From Macrococcus epidermidis (GTDB taxonomy: Bacteria > Bacillota > Bacilli > Staphylococcales > Staphylococcaceae), in assembly GCF_003259695.1 (NCBI RefSeq), contig NZ_PZJH01000004.1, forward strand, positions 124,001-188,000: a stretch of DNA of 64,000 nucleotides, given 5' to 3'. Each line of letters begins with the position of its first letter. The stretch's first letter is position 1. Below the pieces are notes generated by a model that searched no databases, was not told the origin of the DNA, and saw nothing but the letters and a program-made list of their open reading frames with translations. The position numbers and the translations under genes were made by a program. Shown here piece after piece: positions 25,191 through 34,106 of the stretch.

Positions 25191-26420
25191 ATGAACGATA
25201 TCATCATTCAGAATATTAGTGAACTGATCTTACCAAAGAAAACAGAAAAGCCGCTTAAAGGTGCTGAACTTGCTGAGCTAAAAGTAATTGAAAATGGTAC
25301 AGTTGTGATAAAAGATGGCAAGATTATATATGCCGGTGAATTTAGCGAAGACTTTGAGGCTAAAGAGACGATCGATGGAATGCATAAAACTGTGTCTCCT
25401 GCACTTGTTGATGCCCATACACATTTAGTACATGGTGGTTCACGTGAACATGAGATGAGTTTAAAGCGTCAAGGTGTTTCTTATCTTGAAATTTTAGAAC
25501 AAGGTGGCGGAATTCATTCGACGGTGAAAGCTACGCGTGAAGCATCTGAAGAAGAACTATTCGAGAAAGCTGAGCATGAATTACTACGAATGATTCATCA
25601 CGGCGTACTAAGTGTAGAAAGCAAGAGTGGATATGGCTTATCTTTAGAACATGAGTTAAAGCAACTGCGTGTATCTAAACGTCTTCAGGAGAAATACGGC
25701 ATCAATATGAAACACACATATCTTGGACCGCATGCAGTACCAAAAGATAAAGATAGTGAAACATTTATTGATGAATGTATTAAAGATCTACAGGAAGTTA
25801 AGGATATTGCAGATTTTGCAGATATTTTCTGTGAGACAGGTGTATTTACAATAGATCAGTCTCGTAAATATATGCAGGCAGCAAAAGCTGCTGGTTTACC
25901 TGTTAAGATTCATGCAGATGAAATCGACCCGTTAGGTGGATTAGAGTTAGCGATAGAAGAAGAAGCAATTAGTGCTGATCACCTTGTTGCAGCAAGCGAA
26001 AAAGGTAAGCAGATGTTAAAAGATAGTGATACAGTAGCTGTATTATTACCAGGAACAACTTTTTATTTAAATAAAGAAGAATATGCAGATGCTCGCGGCA
26101 TGTTAGACAACAATGGAGCAATTGCGATTGCAACGGATTATAATCCGGGAAGTTGTGTTACAAGTAATTTACAGATGGTAATGAGTATCGCTGCGCTTAA
26201 ATTGAAATTATCTCCAAAAGAAATCTGGAATGCAGTAACGGTTAATGCAGCGAAAGCAATCGGTGTTGACGCAGGTACGATCGATGCTGGTGATGCAGCG
26301 AATCTAGTCATCTGGCATGCAAAGAATCATGAATATATCCCTTATCATTATGGAGTGAACCATGCAGAAAAAGTAATCCATAACGGTAAAGTGATTGTGA
26401 ATAATCAATTTAAATTATAA
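25191..26420 (+). CDS. hutI: Imidazolonepropionase
   Basis: 409 residues of the amidohydrolase superfamily. It opens 4-imidazolone-5-propionate to N-formimidoyl-L-glutamate, the substrate of HutG. Zinc ligands are HTHLVH (N-terminal), a His in [14 protein letters not shown], and the Asp in ATDYNPGS near residue 321. AAAGGATG precedes the ATG. The histidase gene hutH is not in the window; in S. aureus it is near the replication origin, so the split arrangement seems shared. Confidence 0.95.
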   Translation: MNDIIIQNISELILPKKTEKPLKGAELAELKVIENGTVVIKDGKIIYAGEFSEDFEAKETIDGMHKTVSPALVDAHTHLVHGGSREHEMSLKRQGVSYLEILEQGGGIHSTVKATREASEEELFEKAEHELLRMIHHGVLSVESKSGYGLSLEHELKQLRVSKRLQEKYGINMKHTYLGPHAVPKDKDSETFIDECIKDLQEVKDIADFADIFCETGVFTIDQSRKYMQAAKAAGLPVKIHADEIDPLGGLELAIEEEAISADHLVAASEKGKQMLKDSDTVAVLLPGTTFYLNKEEYADARGMLDNNGAIAIATDYNPGSCVTSNLQMVMSIAALKLKLSPKEIWNAVTVNAAKAIGVDAGTIDAGDAANLVIWHAKNHEYIPYHYGVNHAEKVIHNGKVIVNNQFKL

Positions 26421-26423
26421 TTT

Positions 26424-26538
26424 CAGAGGCTGGGACAGAAGAGGTCTGCCACAAGCAAAAACCGAACAAAACTAATAAATTGTTCTTTGATTTATAGTTT
26501 ATGTTCGGTTTTTGTCGCAGGGGCAACTTCTGTTCCGC
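26424..26538. repeat. Nested palindromic element after hutI
   Basis: An outer arm GGGACAGAAG (26432-26441) pairs with CTTCTGTTCC (26527-26536) with one G-U. Inside is a perfect 12-bp stem (AAAAACCGAACA 26457-26468 and TGTTCGGTTTTT 26502-26513), which extends with one bulge through AAACTAATAAAT and ATTTATAGTTT. The opening GAGGCTGGGACA is the motif at the head of many dispersed intergenic hairpins in staphylococci. It may also end the hutI transcript. Confidence 0.8.
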
Positions 26539-26618
26539 CGTTTAAGCTGTTAAAAAGAAGAGAGCCTAGATTTATGTATCAAACGCTTTAAATTTTTCGA
26601 TGAATTAAATTATTTGCA

Positions 26619-26647
26619 TTGATTTTTCATACAATCTTCGCTATGAT
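26619..26647 (+). promoter_or_regulatory. Promoter of the riboflavin operon leader
   Basis: TTGATT (26619-26624), 17 bp, TATGAT (26642-26647), about 35 bp before the FMN aptamer. Confidence 0.55.
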
Positions 26648-26681
26648 GAAATTGTCTTAATTGACAGACAAGTTAATAACT

Positions 26682-26807
26682 ATTCTTTCGGGGCAGGGTG
26701 AAATTCCCAACCGGCGGTGATAGTCCGTGAGCTGATAATATATATTTGATGCTGATTCTGTGAAACTCAGAAACCGACAGTATAGTCTGGATGGGAGAAA
26801 GAATAAG
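26682..26807 (+). ncRNA. FMN riboswitch (RFN element)
   Basis: The conserved RFN segments are all present: GGGGCAGGGTGAAATTCCC, ACCGGCGGTGATAGTCCGTGAGC, GAAACTCAGAAACCGACAGTATAGTCTGGATGGGAGAAAGAAT (shown in parts), closed by ATTCTTTC and GAAAGAAT. It is followed by about 80 nt of expression platform and a strong terminator (26891-26923). FMN binding should terminate transcription of the rib operon. Confidence 0.97.
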
Positions 26808-26890
26808 GTGCCATTTTGATGGTTTATTTGTTGATGCATAAATTCTGCAAATACTATTATCATGGTCTTATTTATTGAACCTAAAATACA

Positions 26891-26923
26891 AATGCCCAAA
26901 TCTTATGATTTGGGCATTTTTTT
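26891..26923 (+). terminator. FMN-riboswitch terminator
   Basis: AATGCCCAAATC and GATTTGGGCATT form a 12-bp stem with TTAT loop, followed by seven T residues, just 3 bp before the Shine-Dalgarno site of ribD. Confidence 0.92.
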
Positions 26924-26930
26924 ATAGGAG

Positions 26931-27992
26931 ATGAATAATAACTTGTATTTAGATAAAGCATTTGAACTTGTTCAATGGACGGATGGTCAAACAGGCAGTA
27001 ATCCAGCTGTTGGTTGTATTGTAGTAAAAGATAACAGAATAGTAGGTATTGGTGCACATCTTACGGAAGGTGAAGCACACGCTGAAGTGAATGCACTGGA
27101 TATGGCTGGTGCGCATGCAGACGGTGCTACGCTTTACTGTACGCTCGAACCGTGTAGTCATTTTGGTAAAACACCGCCATGCACACAAAAAATTATTGAT
27201 AGTGGTATTAAACATGTTGTGTTTGCAGTACGTGATGAATCACTAAACTCTGGTATCGATGATATGAAAGCACACGGGATACAAGTAGAACAAGAGTATA
27301 TAAGTGAAATTTACGACTATTATCAGCCATTTTTTAAAGCGAAGCTGCACAAATTACCATATACGATATTAAAGATGGGTGTAACGCTTGATGGAAAGAC
27401 AGCAGATGATAGTGACGTTAGTAAGTGGATTACTAATGACGCATCAAGAAATCATGCACACCGTGTCCGTTATGCCAGCGATGCCATACTAGTAGGCTAC
27501 AATACATATAAACATGACCAGCCAACTCTTGATAGTAGAAACTATAAAGATAAATGGATCAGGAAAGTTGTTATTTCTAATGGATTATTCGAAATCAATG
27601 ACAAAGATAATAATGATTATGATAAATCACGATTAATCGTTGTGACGACAACTAAACAGTCGATTGATGGTGTTACGGTAATTGTACTCACTGATCTACA
27701 TCCTGAAACCATTTTAGAAGCTTTATATTTACATAAAATTAACCGCATAATTATAGAAGGCGGTATGCAGACGATGCGTTCGTTTGTATCTGCCAGAACT
27801 TTTGATGAAATACACCAGTATATTGCCCCGAAAATTTTAGGTGGATCCTCAAAGCATCAATTTTTAACAACTGATCAACCTTCACAAATGTCAGAAATTA
27901 CTGACCTTTCTCTTGTCTCTGTTAAGACTTTCGACCAGGATGTATTACTGATTTACAGAAAGGATGATGTTGATGTTTACAGGCATCATTGA
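26931..27992 (+). CDS. ribD: Bifunctional pyrimidine deaminase/reductase RibD
   Basis: 353 residues. The deaminase domain (1 to about 145) has the zinc motif HAEVNAL plus PCSHFGKTPPC; the reductase domain follows (TILKMGVTLDGKTADDSDVSKWIT, IIIEGGMQTMRSFV). It performs the second and third steps from GTP to riboflavin. The start is uncertain: ATG 26931 directly touches AGGAG (26926-26930), whereas TTG 26943 has 12-nt spacing and gives MYLDKAFELV, which aligns better with the N-terminus of S. aureus RibD. It is the first gene of ribD-E-BA-H behind the FMN riboswitch. Confidence 0.93.
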   Translation: MNNNLYLDKAFELVQWTDGQTGSNPAVGCIVVKDNRIVGIGAHLTEGEAHAEVNALDMAGAHADGATLYCTLEPCSHFGKTPPCTQKIIDSGIKHVVFAVRDESLNSGIDDMKAHGIQVEQEYISEIYDYYQPFFKAKLHKLPYTILKMGVTLDGKTADDSDVSKWITNDASRNHAHRVRYASDAILVGYNTYKHDQPTLDSRNYKDKWIRKVVISNGLFEINDKDNNDYDKSRLIVVTTTKQSIDGVTVIVLTDLHPETILEALYLHKINRIIIEGGMQTMRSFVSARTFDEIHQYIAPKILGGSSKHQFLTTDQPSQMSEITDLSLVSVKTFDQDVLLIYRKDDVDVYRHH

Positions 27993-28596
27993 AGAAGTTG
28001 GTGTCATAGCACAACTAAATAAACAGGGTGATACTACCTTTATGACGATTGAGTGTAATCGTATTATAGAAGACATGCACATTGGTGATTCTATCAGTGT
28101 AAACGGTGTATGTCTTACAGTCACAGCCTTTAATCATTCGAGCTTCAATGTGGATATATTAGAAGATACGCGTGCTATTACGTTGTTTCGAAATATGAAG
28201 CAAGGTACTAAGGTAAATTTAGAACGTGCATTATTACCGACAACAAGGCTTGGTGGTCACTTTGTAAGCGGGCATGTCGATACGAGTCTCGTTGTAGAAA
28301 GCGTAAAACACATGGAAAAGACAATGCAGTTAAAGCTCAGACTTCCAGATGAATTTCGTAAATTTGTTATACCGAAAGGCTCGATCGCAGTTAATGGTAT
28401 ATCTTTAACGATATTTAAATTAGATCATGCAATTGAGCTGAATATTATACCTGAAACGGTAAGAAGTACGATGCTGTCAGAACTTAAATCAGGTGATAAA
28501 GTACATATTGAATTCGATATGTTAGGAAAGTATATATTGAACAGTAAACAAGAAGAAAGTGGTCTTTCTTTATCTAAATTGGAGATGATGATGTAA
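27973..28596 (+). CDS. ribE: Riboflavin synthase alpha chain
   Basis: 207 residues made of two lumazine-binding domains: MFTGIIEEVG ... DSISVNGVCLTV in the first and GGHFVSGHVD ... GSIAVNGISLTI in the second. It dismutates two 6,7-dimethyl-8-ribityllumazine molecules to riboflavin. I chose ATG 27973 because the protein family begins with MFTGI; AAAGGA is suitably placed and the 5' end overlaps the ribD tail by 20 bp. The stop overlaps the ribBA start (TAATG). Confidence 0.95.
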   Translation: MFTGIIEEVGVIAQLNKQGDTTFMTIECNRIIEDMHIGDSISVNGVCLTVTAFNHSSFNVDILEDTRAITLFRNMKQGTKVNLERALLPTTRLGGHFVSGHVDTSLVVESVKHMEKTMQLKLRLPDEFRKFVIPKGSIAVNGISLTIFKLDHAIELNIIPETVRSTMLSELKSGDKVHIEFDMLGKYILNSKQEESGLSLSKLEMMM

Positions 28597-29786
28597 TGTT
28601 TGATGCTATTGAAAGTGCATTAGAAGATTTGAAGGCAGGTAAGCCAATTATCGTGGTTGACAATGAAGATCGTGAAAATGAAGGTGACCTTGTAGCGATA
28701 ACAGATTTTATGACTGAAGATACGATAAATTTTATGATTACACATGCTCGAGGATTGGTGTGTGCACCAATATCTGCAGCGTTAAATGAGCGCTTGAATT
28801 TACAGCCGATGACATTTAATAATCAGGATCCAAATAAAACTGCATTTACCATTAGTATCGACCATGTTTCAACGACCACAGGTATCAGTGCATTTGAAAG
28901 ATATTGTACGGTGAAGGCATTGGCGGACCCAAATGTTACTTTGAGTGACTTCAATCAACCGGGACATGTATTCCCGTTAATTGCTAAACCGAACGGTGTC
29001 CTTGAACGTGTCGGACACACAGAAGCATGTGTAGATTTAGCAAAACTTTGTGGTGCAACCGAGACAGGTGTAATCTGTGAAATTATTAAAGATGACGGAA
29101 CGATGGCAAGAAGAGATGATCTTGCAATATATAAAGAAGAACATCGATTAAAGATGATAACTATTGCCGATTTAGTTGAATATATAAAACGTGAAAAGCC
29201 ACTCGTAACACGCGAAGCTAAAGTAAATATGCCAACTGAATTTGGTGACTTTACGATGTATGGGTTTAGTGAGATTTATAGTGATAAAGAACACGTTGCA
29301 TATGTTAAGGACTATAGTGGTGTTCCGGATATTCGAATACATTCTGAATGTCTGACAGGAGATGTGTTCCATAGTAAACGATGTGATTGCGGGATACAAC
29401 TAGAAAAAGGCATGCAGCATATTGAAGAAAATGGCGGTATTTTAATCTATTTACGACAAGAAGGCCGTGGCATCGGACTGATCAATAAACTAAAAGCATA
29501 TGAAAAGATTGAACAAGGACTTGATACAGTTGAAGCCAACCATGTATTGGGATTTGACAGTGATATGCGTGATTATGCTGTTGCTGCTTCAATATTAAAG
29601 GATTTAGGAATAGGTAAAGTGAATCTCATGTCAAATAATCCGAGAAAGATTAACGGATTAGAGCAATATGGCATAGAAGTTGAAACGAGAATTCCACATC
29701 AATTTCAAAGCAATGCAATAAATAAACATTACCTAGAAACGAAAAAAGAAAAATTAGGACATTTACTGGAGGAGAAATTAATATGA
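28596..29786 (+). CDS. ribBA: Bifunctional DHBP synthase / GTP cyclohydrolase II
   Basis: 396 residues. The N-terminal half (1 to about 200) is 3,4-dihydroxy-2-butanone-4-phosphate synthase, with [13 protein letters not shown] and [10 protein letters not shown]. The C-terminal half is GTP cyclohydrolase II, with zinc cysteines in [17 protein letters not shown] and the catalytic loop [10 protein letters not shown]. It supplies both precursors of riboflavin. The start overlaps the ribE stop by one base and its stop overlaps the ribH start (ATGA), so the operon is translationally coupled. Confidence 0.96.
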   Translation: MFDAIESALEDLKAGKPIIVVDNEDRENEGDLVAITDFMTEDTINFMITHARGLVCAPISAALNERLNLQPMTFNNQDPNKTAFTISIDHVSTTTGISAFERYCTVKALADPNVTLSDFNQPGHVFPLIAKPNGVLERVGHTEACVDLAKLCGATETGVICEIIKDDGTMARRDDLAIYKEEHRLKMITIADLVEYIKREKPLVTREAKVNMPTEFGDFTMYGFSEIYSDKEHVAYVKDYSGVPDIRIHSECLTGDVFHSKRCDCGIQLEKGMQHIEENGGILIYLRQEGRGIGLINKLKAYEKIEQGLDTVEANHVLGFDSDMRDYAVAASILKDLGIGKVNLMSNNPRKINGLEQYGIEVETRIPHQFQSNAINKHYLETKKEKLGHLLEEKLI

Positions 29787-30247
29787 ACTATAGTGCACAA
29801 TTAACAGGACAAGGCTTAAAGATTGCAGTTGTTACATCAAGATTTAATCATTTTATAACAGACCGTTTAACAGAAGGTGCGGTTGATACGTTAGAAAGAC
29901 ATGGCGTAGAAAGTGAGAACATTGATACTTTCTTAGTACCTGGCGCGTTTGAATTACCATTTATCGCAAGTAAACTCGCTCAAAAGAAAAAGTATGATGC
30001 AATCATTACTTTAGGATGTGTGATACGCGGTGCGACAACACACTATGATTACGTATGTAATGAAGCAGCAAAAGGGATTGCTAAAGCTGGAGAATATGGA
30101 ACACCAGTAATATTTGGTGTAGTTACAACTGAAACAATCGAACAGGCGATTGAAAGAGCAGGTACGAAAGCAGGTAATAAAGGTGGAGAAGCGGCAATCG
30201 GTGCAATCGAGATGGCAAATCTTAATAAGATGGTTGAATCTATCTAG
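29783..30247 (+). CDS. ribH: 6,7-dimethyl-8-ribityllumazine synthase
   Basis: 154 residues, standard length. [34 protein letters not shown] and [21 protein letters not shown] (with the catalytic His) are family signatures. It condenses the RibA- and RibB-derived precursors and usually forms a large capsid-like shell. The ATG overlaps the stop of ribBA. The stop codon lies within the first copy of a 30-bp repeat, so the last codons come from that repeat. Confidence 0.96.
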   Translation: MNYSAQLTGQGLKIAVVTSRFNHFITDRLTEGAVDTLERHGVESENIDTFLVPGAFELPFIASKLAQKKKYDAIITLGCVIRGATTHYDYVCNEAAKGIAKAGEYGTPVIFGVVTTETIEQAIERAGTKAGNKGGEAAIGAIEMANLNKMVESI

Positions 30248-30313
30248 TGCGAAATTGGTGAAACCCCAATTTGGAGTGCGAAATCTAGTGCGAAATTGGT
30301 GAAACCCCAATTT
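30243..30313. repeat. 30-bp direct repeat pair (41-bp period) at the end of ribH
   Basis: The sequence beginning TCTAGTGCGAAATTGG occurs at 30243-30272 and again at 30284-30313, identical over 30 bases. Each copy contains a small hairpin AAATTGG ... CCAATTT. The first copy provides the ribH stop codon. Confidence 0.85.
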
Positions 30314-30332
30314 CAAAACCTCAAAAACAAAA

Positions 30333-30363
30333 AAGACCGTGAACACAATTTGTTCACGGTCTT
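30333..30363. terminator. Bidirectional terminator between ribH and proline dehydrogenase
   Basis: A 13-bp perfect stem (AAGACCGTGAACA with TGTTCACGGTCTT) around CAATT. On the minus strand it is followed by a T run, on the plus strand the T run is short. Confidence 0.88.
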
Positions 30364-30370
30364 CAAACGA

Positions 30371-31360
30371 TTATTTCTTAAATAATTTTCTTAAAACTAC
30401 AAGTCCAGCTAAAGCTGATCCTGCAACAATCGCACCACGCTCTACTTCAGGTGTAACGATTGATTTATAAACTAATTGTAAGTTTTGTGGACGTTCTGCT
30501 AAACGTCTCATAAAATAACCATACCAGTCTTCACCGTAAGGTACATACGTACAGAAGTTGTAACCAGAGTTTGCGATTTCAACTTGTAACTCAGAACGGA
30601 ATCCATATAACATCTGGAATTCGATTAAATCTTTATTTAAGTTATGTTGCGCGATAAACTTCTTCACGTGATCGATAATATTATGATCATGTGTTGCAAT
30701 TGAAGTCATTGCTTTAGCGTTTAATAAACGTTGTTCGATAATTTTGATATAGTTTGCATCGATATCTTCTTTAGATTGGTAAGCAACAGATGCATCTTCT
30801 TTATAAGCACCTTTAACTAAGCGTAAACGTACATCTTTATATTTCTCGATTTCTTCAGTTGCACGGAATAAGTAAGCTTGAATTACTGTACCAACATTCT
30901 TAAATTCACCTTTTAAACGATCTAACATTTCAAAAGTTTGAACTGTATGATTGTAGTCTTCAGTATCCATGTTGATGTGCATGTTACCACACTCATGTGC
31001 TTTTAACAGAATTTCACGTACATTTTCGTAACAGAATTCCGGATCTACATCTAAACCGATTTGTGTTAACTTGATAGACATATGTGCATCTACACCAGCA
31101 TCATATAATGCCTGGATCATCGTTAAAATATTGTTCTTTGCTGCTGTTGCTTCTTCTTTAGAGAAAACAAATTCACCTAAATTATCAACAGTTGCAGAAA
31201 TGTTTTGTGCATTTAATGCACGAATTGATTCGATTGTTGTTTTAACATCAGTTCCAGCAACAACTTTGTTAGCACCTAATGCTAAACCATACTTTTTTGC
31301 AGCTTCATTTAAAGTTGCGTTCTCACTTAAAGCAATAAAAAAATCTCTTGATAATCCCAT
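30371..31360 (-). CDS. putA: Proline dehydrogenase
   Basis: 329 residues, a monofunctional FAD-dependent TIM-barrel enzyme (B. subtilis calls its equivalent putB). It oxidises proline to delta-1-pyrroline-5-carboxylate and feeds electrons to the quinone pool. Key motifs are RLRLVKGAYKE, SIATHDHNII, FQMLYGFR and the proline-binding YFMRRLAERP. A hydrophobic C-terminal helix (GAIVAGSALAGLVVLRKLFKK) probably attaches it to the membrane. AAGGAGG precedes the ATG. A cre-like site 63 bp upstream suggests carbon catabolite repression. Confidence 0.93.
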   Translation of the reverse strand: MGLSRDFFIALSENATLNEAAKKYGLALGANKVVAGTDVKTTIESIRALNAQNISATVDNLGEFVFSKEEATAAKNNILTMIQALYDAGVDAHMSIKLTQIGLDVDPEFCYENVREILLKAHECGNMHINMDTEDYNHTVQTFEMLDRLKGEFKNVGTVIQAYLFRATEEIEKYKDVRLRLVKGAYKEDASVAYQSKEDIDANYIKIIEQRLLNAKAMTSIATHDHNIIDHVKKFIAQHNLNKDLIEFQMLYGFRSELQVEIANSGYNFCTYVPYGEDWYGYFMRRLAERPQNLQLVYKSIVTPEVERGAIVAGSALAGLVVLRKLFKK

Positions 31361-31422
31361 CTATTGTTCCTCCTTAATTATAGTAATCATCTGATTACAC
31401 TCCCCTAATAGGATAATCATAA

Positions 31423-31436
31423 TGAAAACGCTTTTA
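31423..31436 (-). promoter_or_regulatory. cre-like CcpA site before proline dehydrogenase
   Basis: TGAAAACGCTTTTA differs from the consensus TGWAARCGYTWNCW at one position. CcpA repression of proline catabolism is known in S. aureus. Confidence 0.65.
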
Positions 31437-31520
31437 AAGGTCAAAGGAAAATTTAAATAATCATAAAAAATTAAGTATCATTTAACACAAAATTCACAAA
31501 AATTTCACTTTTTAATCAAA

Positions 31521-31553
31521 GAAAAAAGCTTAGTCATTTGACTGAGCTTTTTT
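31521..31553. terminator. Terminator overlapping the 3' end of the small peptide gene
   Basis: AAAAAAGCTTAGTCA (31522-31536) pairs with TGACTGAGCTTTTTT (31539-31553) with one mismatch; symmetrical A/T runs allow function in both directions. Confidence 0.85.
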
Positions 31554-31661
31554 CATATCTGCGACGAATGTTTTTTCGATAGGTTCGTTACTAATTTTTA
31601 TAAAATGGGGTAAAGCTAAAAAGATAGATAATACGATGATTAATTTTTTTATAAATTTCAT
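31530..31661 (-). CDS. 43-residue membrane peptide, unknown function
   Basis: A short frame from ATG 31661 to TAA 31530, preceded by the strong site AAGGAGG 8 bases upstream. The peptide begins MKFIKKLIIVLSIFLALPHF, a basic start plus one hydrophobic helix, then a polar tail (SNEPIEKTFVADMKKAQSND). It could be a single-pass membrane peptide or a short secreted one. The stop codon is in a strong terminator, as for other genes here, and it has its own spacing from proline dehydrogenase. Ribosome site, composition and terminator argue for a real gene. Confidence 0.7.
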   Translation of the reverse strand: MKFIKKLIIVLSIFLALPHFIKISNEPIEKTFVADMKKAQSND

Positions 31662-31822
31662 AACGCGCCTCCTTCATATTTAAATTCAGTTTATACTTTG
31701 AATATGAAGAAGCAATGAATTATATGTAAAGTGTTTATATAGAAATTGTAAATAATAATAAGATAGATAATTATCGTATAATTGCTATAATGATATTAAT
31801 TTACATAAAAGGGGTAAGACAG

Positions 31823-32917
31823 ATGAGAGATTTAGGAATTTATTTTGGTACGTTCGCACCGTGTCATGTTGGACATCTGGAACAGATTATTAGAGCGAAA
31901 CGTGAAAATGCGCATGCGTTAGTAATTGTTTCTGGATATGATGGCGATCGTGGTGATTTAGCAGGTATGAGTTTAACAAACCGTGTGAAGGCAATGCGTG
32001 AATTATTAAAGGATGACACGAATGTTACTGTTTTAACATTGGATGAAACGAATATTCCACGTTATCCTGACGGTTGGGGTCCATGGCTTGCTTTACTTCA
32101 GGAAAAGATTGAAACAGCAGCAAAAGAAAATGACTATGCGATGGAATCTGTAACATTTTATGTTGGTGAAGAAGAATATATTCAGCCGCTTGATGAGTAT
32201 TTTAAAGGTGAATTCAAATCAAGCGACGTTCAGATTACGAAAGTGGATCGTCGTATCACTGGTATAAGCGGAACTTCTATTCGTGAGAATCCAATATTAA
32301 ACTGGGATTTTGTAACGCGCCCATTCAGACGTTTCTTTGTACAGAATATATTGATTATCGGAACGGCAAGCACGGGTAAAACAACACTCGTACGAGATTT
32401 AGCACGCCGTTATTCTACTTCGTATTCATTAGAATATTCAAGAGAATACCAGACGACACGCCAGGTGCGTGATGATGAACTTGATATTAAAGACTTACAT
32501 GCAATCGGAATTGGTCAGTTTGAACTAAATCGTAAGCATATTCATTCGCCAGGTACACGTAAAGTATTCTTTGCAGATACAGACGTAATGACAACAAAAC
32601 TTTATACGAAATTATATGCACTACCAGAAGATTACGAAAAAATTGCACCGGTCTTTGATTATTATATTTCTTTACAGACGTGGGCATTGATCATCGTATT
32701 ACCTCCTACGACGCAGTATGTCGATGATGGTTTCCGTGATATGAGTATGGCGGATCAGAAAGCACGTCTTGATATGCATCAGATGTTCTTAGATGAAATA
32801 AAATATCAAGGACTGGAAGATAAGATGGTTGTGCTTAAAGGGGACAGCTTCCAGGAAAAATATGAAGAAGCACATCGTCTTGTAGATGAAATTTTAGCAG
32901 ATGGAAAAGATAACTAA
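31823..32917 (+). CDS. nadR: NadR-type bifunctional NMN adenylyltransferase / ribosylnicotinamide kinase
   Basis: 364 residues. The N-terminal domain (1 to about 165) is a nucleotidyltransferase, with GTFAPCHVGHLEQI (HxGH) and GISGTSIRENP. The C-terminal domain is a P-loop kinase with GTASTGKTTLVRDL and DTDVMTTKLY. It phosphorylates nicotinamide riboside and adenylates the product to NAD. It lacks the N-terminal DNA-binding domain of the enterobacterial protein, so it is enzyme only. ATG 31823 follows AGGGGTAAG. pnuC begins 11 bp later, forming a riboside uptake-and-salvage unit. Confidence 0.92.
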   Translation: MRDLGIYFGTFAPCHVGHLEQIIRAKRENAHALVIVSGYDGDRGDLAGMSLTNRVKAMRELLKDDTNVTVLTLDETNIPRYPDGWGPWLALLQEKIETAAKENDYAMESVTFYVGEEEYIQPLDEYFKGEFKSSDVQITKVDRRITGISGTSIRENPILNWDFVTRPFRRFFVQNILIIGTASTGKTTLVRDLARRYSTSYSLEYSREYQTTRQVRDDELDIKDLHAIGIGQFELNRKHIHSPGTRKVFFADTDVMTTKLYTKLYALPEDYEKIAPVFDYYISLQTWALIIVLPPTTQYVDDGFRDMSMADQKARLDMHQMFLDEIKYQGLEDKMVVLKGDSFQEKYEEAHRLVDEILADGKDN

Positions 32918-32928
32918 GGAGATGGGGT

Positions 32929-33654
32929 ATGTTTTTAATTAAAGATTTTAGAGGATTTACGAAATATGAAAAAATATTTTTTGGGTTATTTTTATTAGCG
33001 CAAGTAGCTATTCTTGTGTATTTCTTTATCAAAACGAAGGATATTGACTGGATTAACGTCATAGCAAGTATTTCTGGTATCCTATGTGTGATCATGAGTG
33101 CGAAAGGTCGTTTAAGTACGTTCCTATACGGTTTAATTCAGGTCATCACATATGGCTGGATCAGTTACCAGGCAAATTTAATGGGTGAAGTTTACTTACA
33201 GGTTGTATTTGGTGTATTCCAATTTATCGGTTTATATGCATGGATTCGTAATATGCATACGTTAAGCACACCTAAAGTTGAAGTTCAGGAAGTTGATACG
33301 AAAGGTTTAACAGCGATACAATGGTTAATCACTTTATTGCTTGGCGGAGCTTTTTACTTCGCATTTGCTAAATATCTTGAAAGTATAAAGTCTGGTCAAC
33401 CATTTCTTGATGCCTTAAATGTCAGTTTAAATTTAACTGGTCAAGTATTGATGTCACTTCGATTTAAAGAACAATGGTTCTTCTGGATTGTTGTTAATAT
33501 CGTATCTATTACACTTTGGGTGAGAAAAATGATGCATACTGGTGCAATCGATGCGACAGGTGTTACAATGGTTGTGATGTGGATTGGATTCCTGATTAAT
33601 AGTGTATACGGATACTACTACTGGAAGAAACTTCAGATTGAAACACAACAATAA
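32929..33654 (+). CDS. pnuC: Nicotinamide riboside transporter PnuC
   Basis: 241 residues with seven or so membrane helices. The family motif region WISYQANLMGEVYLQVVFGVFQFIGLYAWIRN and the C-terminal QWFFWIVVNIVSITLWVRK are typical for PnuC, whose aromatic and Asn residues bind the riboside. It lets nicotinamide riboside cross by facilitated diffusion, trapped by NadR phosphorylation. It is in an operon with nadR and is followed by a terminator. AGGAGATGGGGT precedes the ATG. Confidence 0.93.
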   Translation: MFLIKDFRGFTKYEKIFFGLFLLAQVAILVYFFIKTKDIDWINVIASISGILCVIMSAKGRLSTFLYGLIQVITYGWISYQANLMGEVYLQVVFGVFQFIGLYAWIRNMHTLSTPKVEVQEVDTKGLTAIQWLITLLLGGAFYFAFAKYLESIKSGQPFLDALNVSLNLTGQVLMSLRFKEQWFFWIVVNIVSITLWVRKMMHTGAIDATGVTMVVMWIGFLINSVYGYYYWKKLQIETQQ

Positions 33655-33660
33655 TTTTTT

Positions 33661-33689
33661 ATTCTCTCTTATATAAGGGAGAATTTTTT
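33661..33689 (+). terminator. Intrinsic terminator of nadR-pnuC
   Basis: ATTCTC and GAGAAT with an inner CTTATATAAG stem, then six T residues. Confidence 0.8.
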
Positions 33690-33728
33690 ATATTTCATAT
33701 ATAATGGATAAAAAAGGGGGAGATACAG

Positions 33729-34103
33729 ATGAAATTACAAAGTGTGATGCTTTATGTTAAAGATCAGGCGCAGGCGGTTAAGTTCTGGACTGAGGTTATG
33801 CAGTTTGAAATCATTAATGAGTCGGTGCTAATAGAAGAATATAAATCTTATGAAATTGGTGCGACGAAAGAAAGTGAAACGACGATTGTGTTATTTGATA
33901 GAGCATTTATCGAAAAATATAGTCCTGGAGTAACACTTGATCCACCATCATTAATGTTTGAAGTAGATGATTTAGAAGCATTATATAAGCGAATGAAGTC
34001 AATGGATGTAACAGTAGGTGAGCTTGTTGAGATGCCGACAGGTAAAGTATTCAACTTCTCAGATTTTGAAGGTAACTACTTTGCGGTAACACAAAAGCAT
34101 TAA
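33729..34103 (+). CDS. VOC-superfamily (glyoxalase/bleomycin-resistance-like) protein
   Basis: 124 residues, one VOC domain with two beta-alpha-beta-beta-beta units. The N-terminal QSVMLYVKDQAQAVKFWTEVMQFEI and the C-terminal MPTGKVFNFSDFEGNYFAVTQ match the family. The first metal position (usually His or Gln near residue 5) has Ser/Val, so metal use is unclear. Members range from glyoxalases to antibiotic-binding proteins; function here is unknown. AGGGGGAGATACAG precedes the ATG. A terminator follows directly. Confidence 0.82.
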   Translation: MKLQSVMLYVKDQAQAVKFWTEVMQFEIINESVLIEEYKSYEIGATKESETTIVLFDRAFIEKYSPGVTLDPPSLMFEVDDLEALYKRMKSMDVTVGELVEMPTGKVFNFSDFEGNYFAVTQKH

Positions 34104-34106
34104 TTT

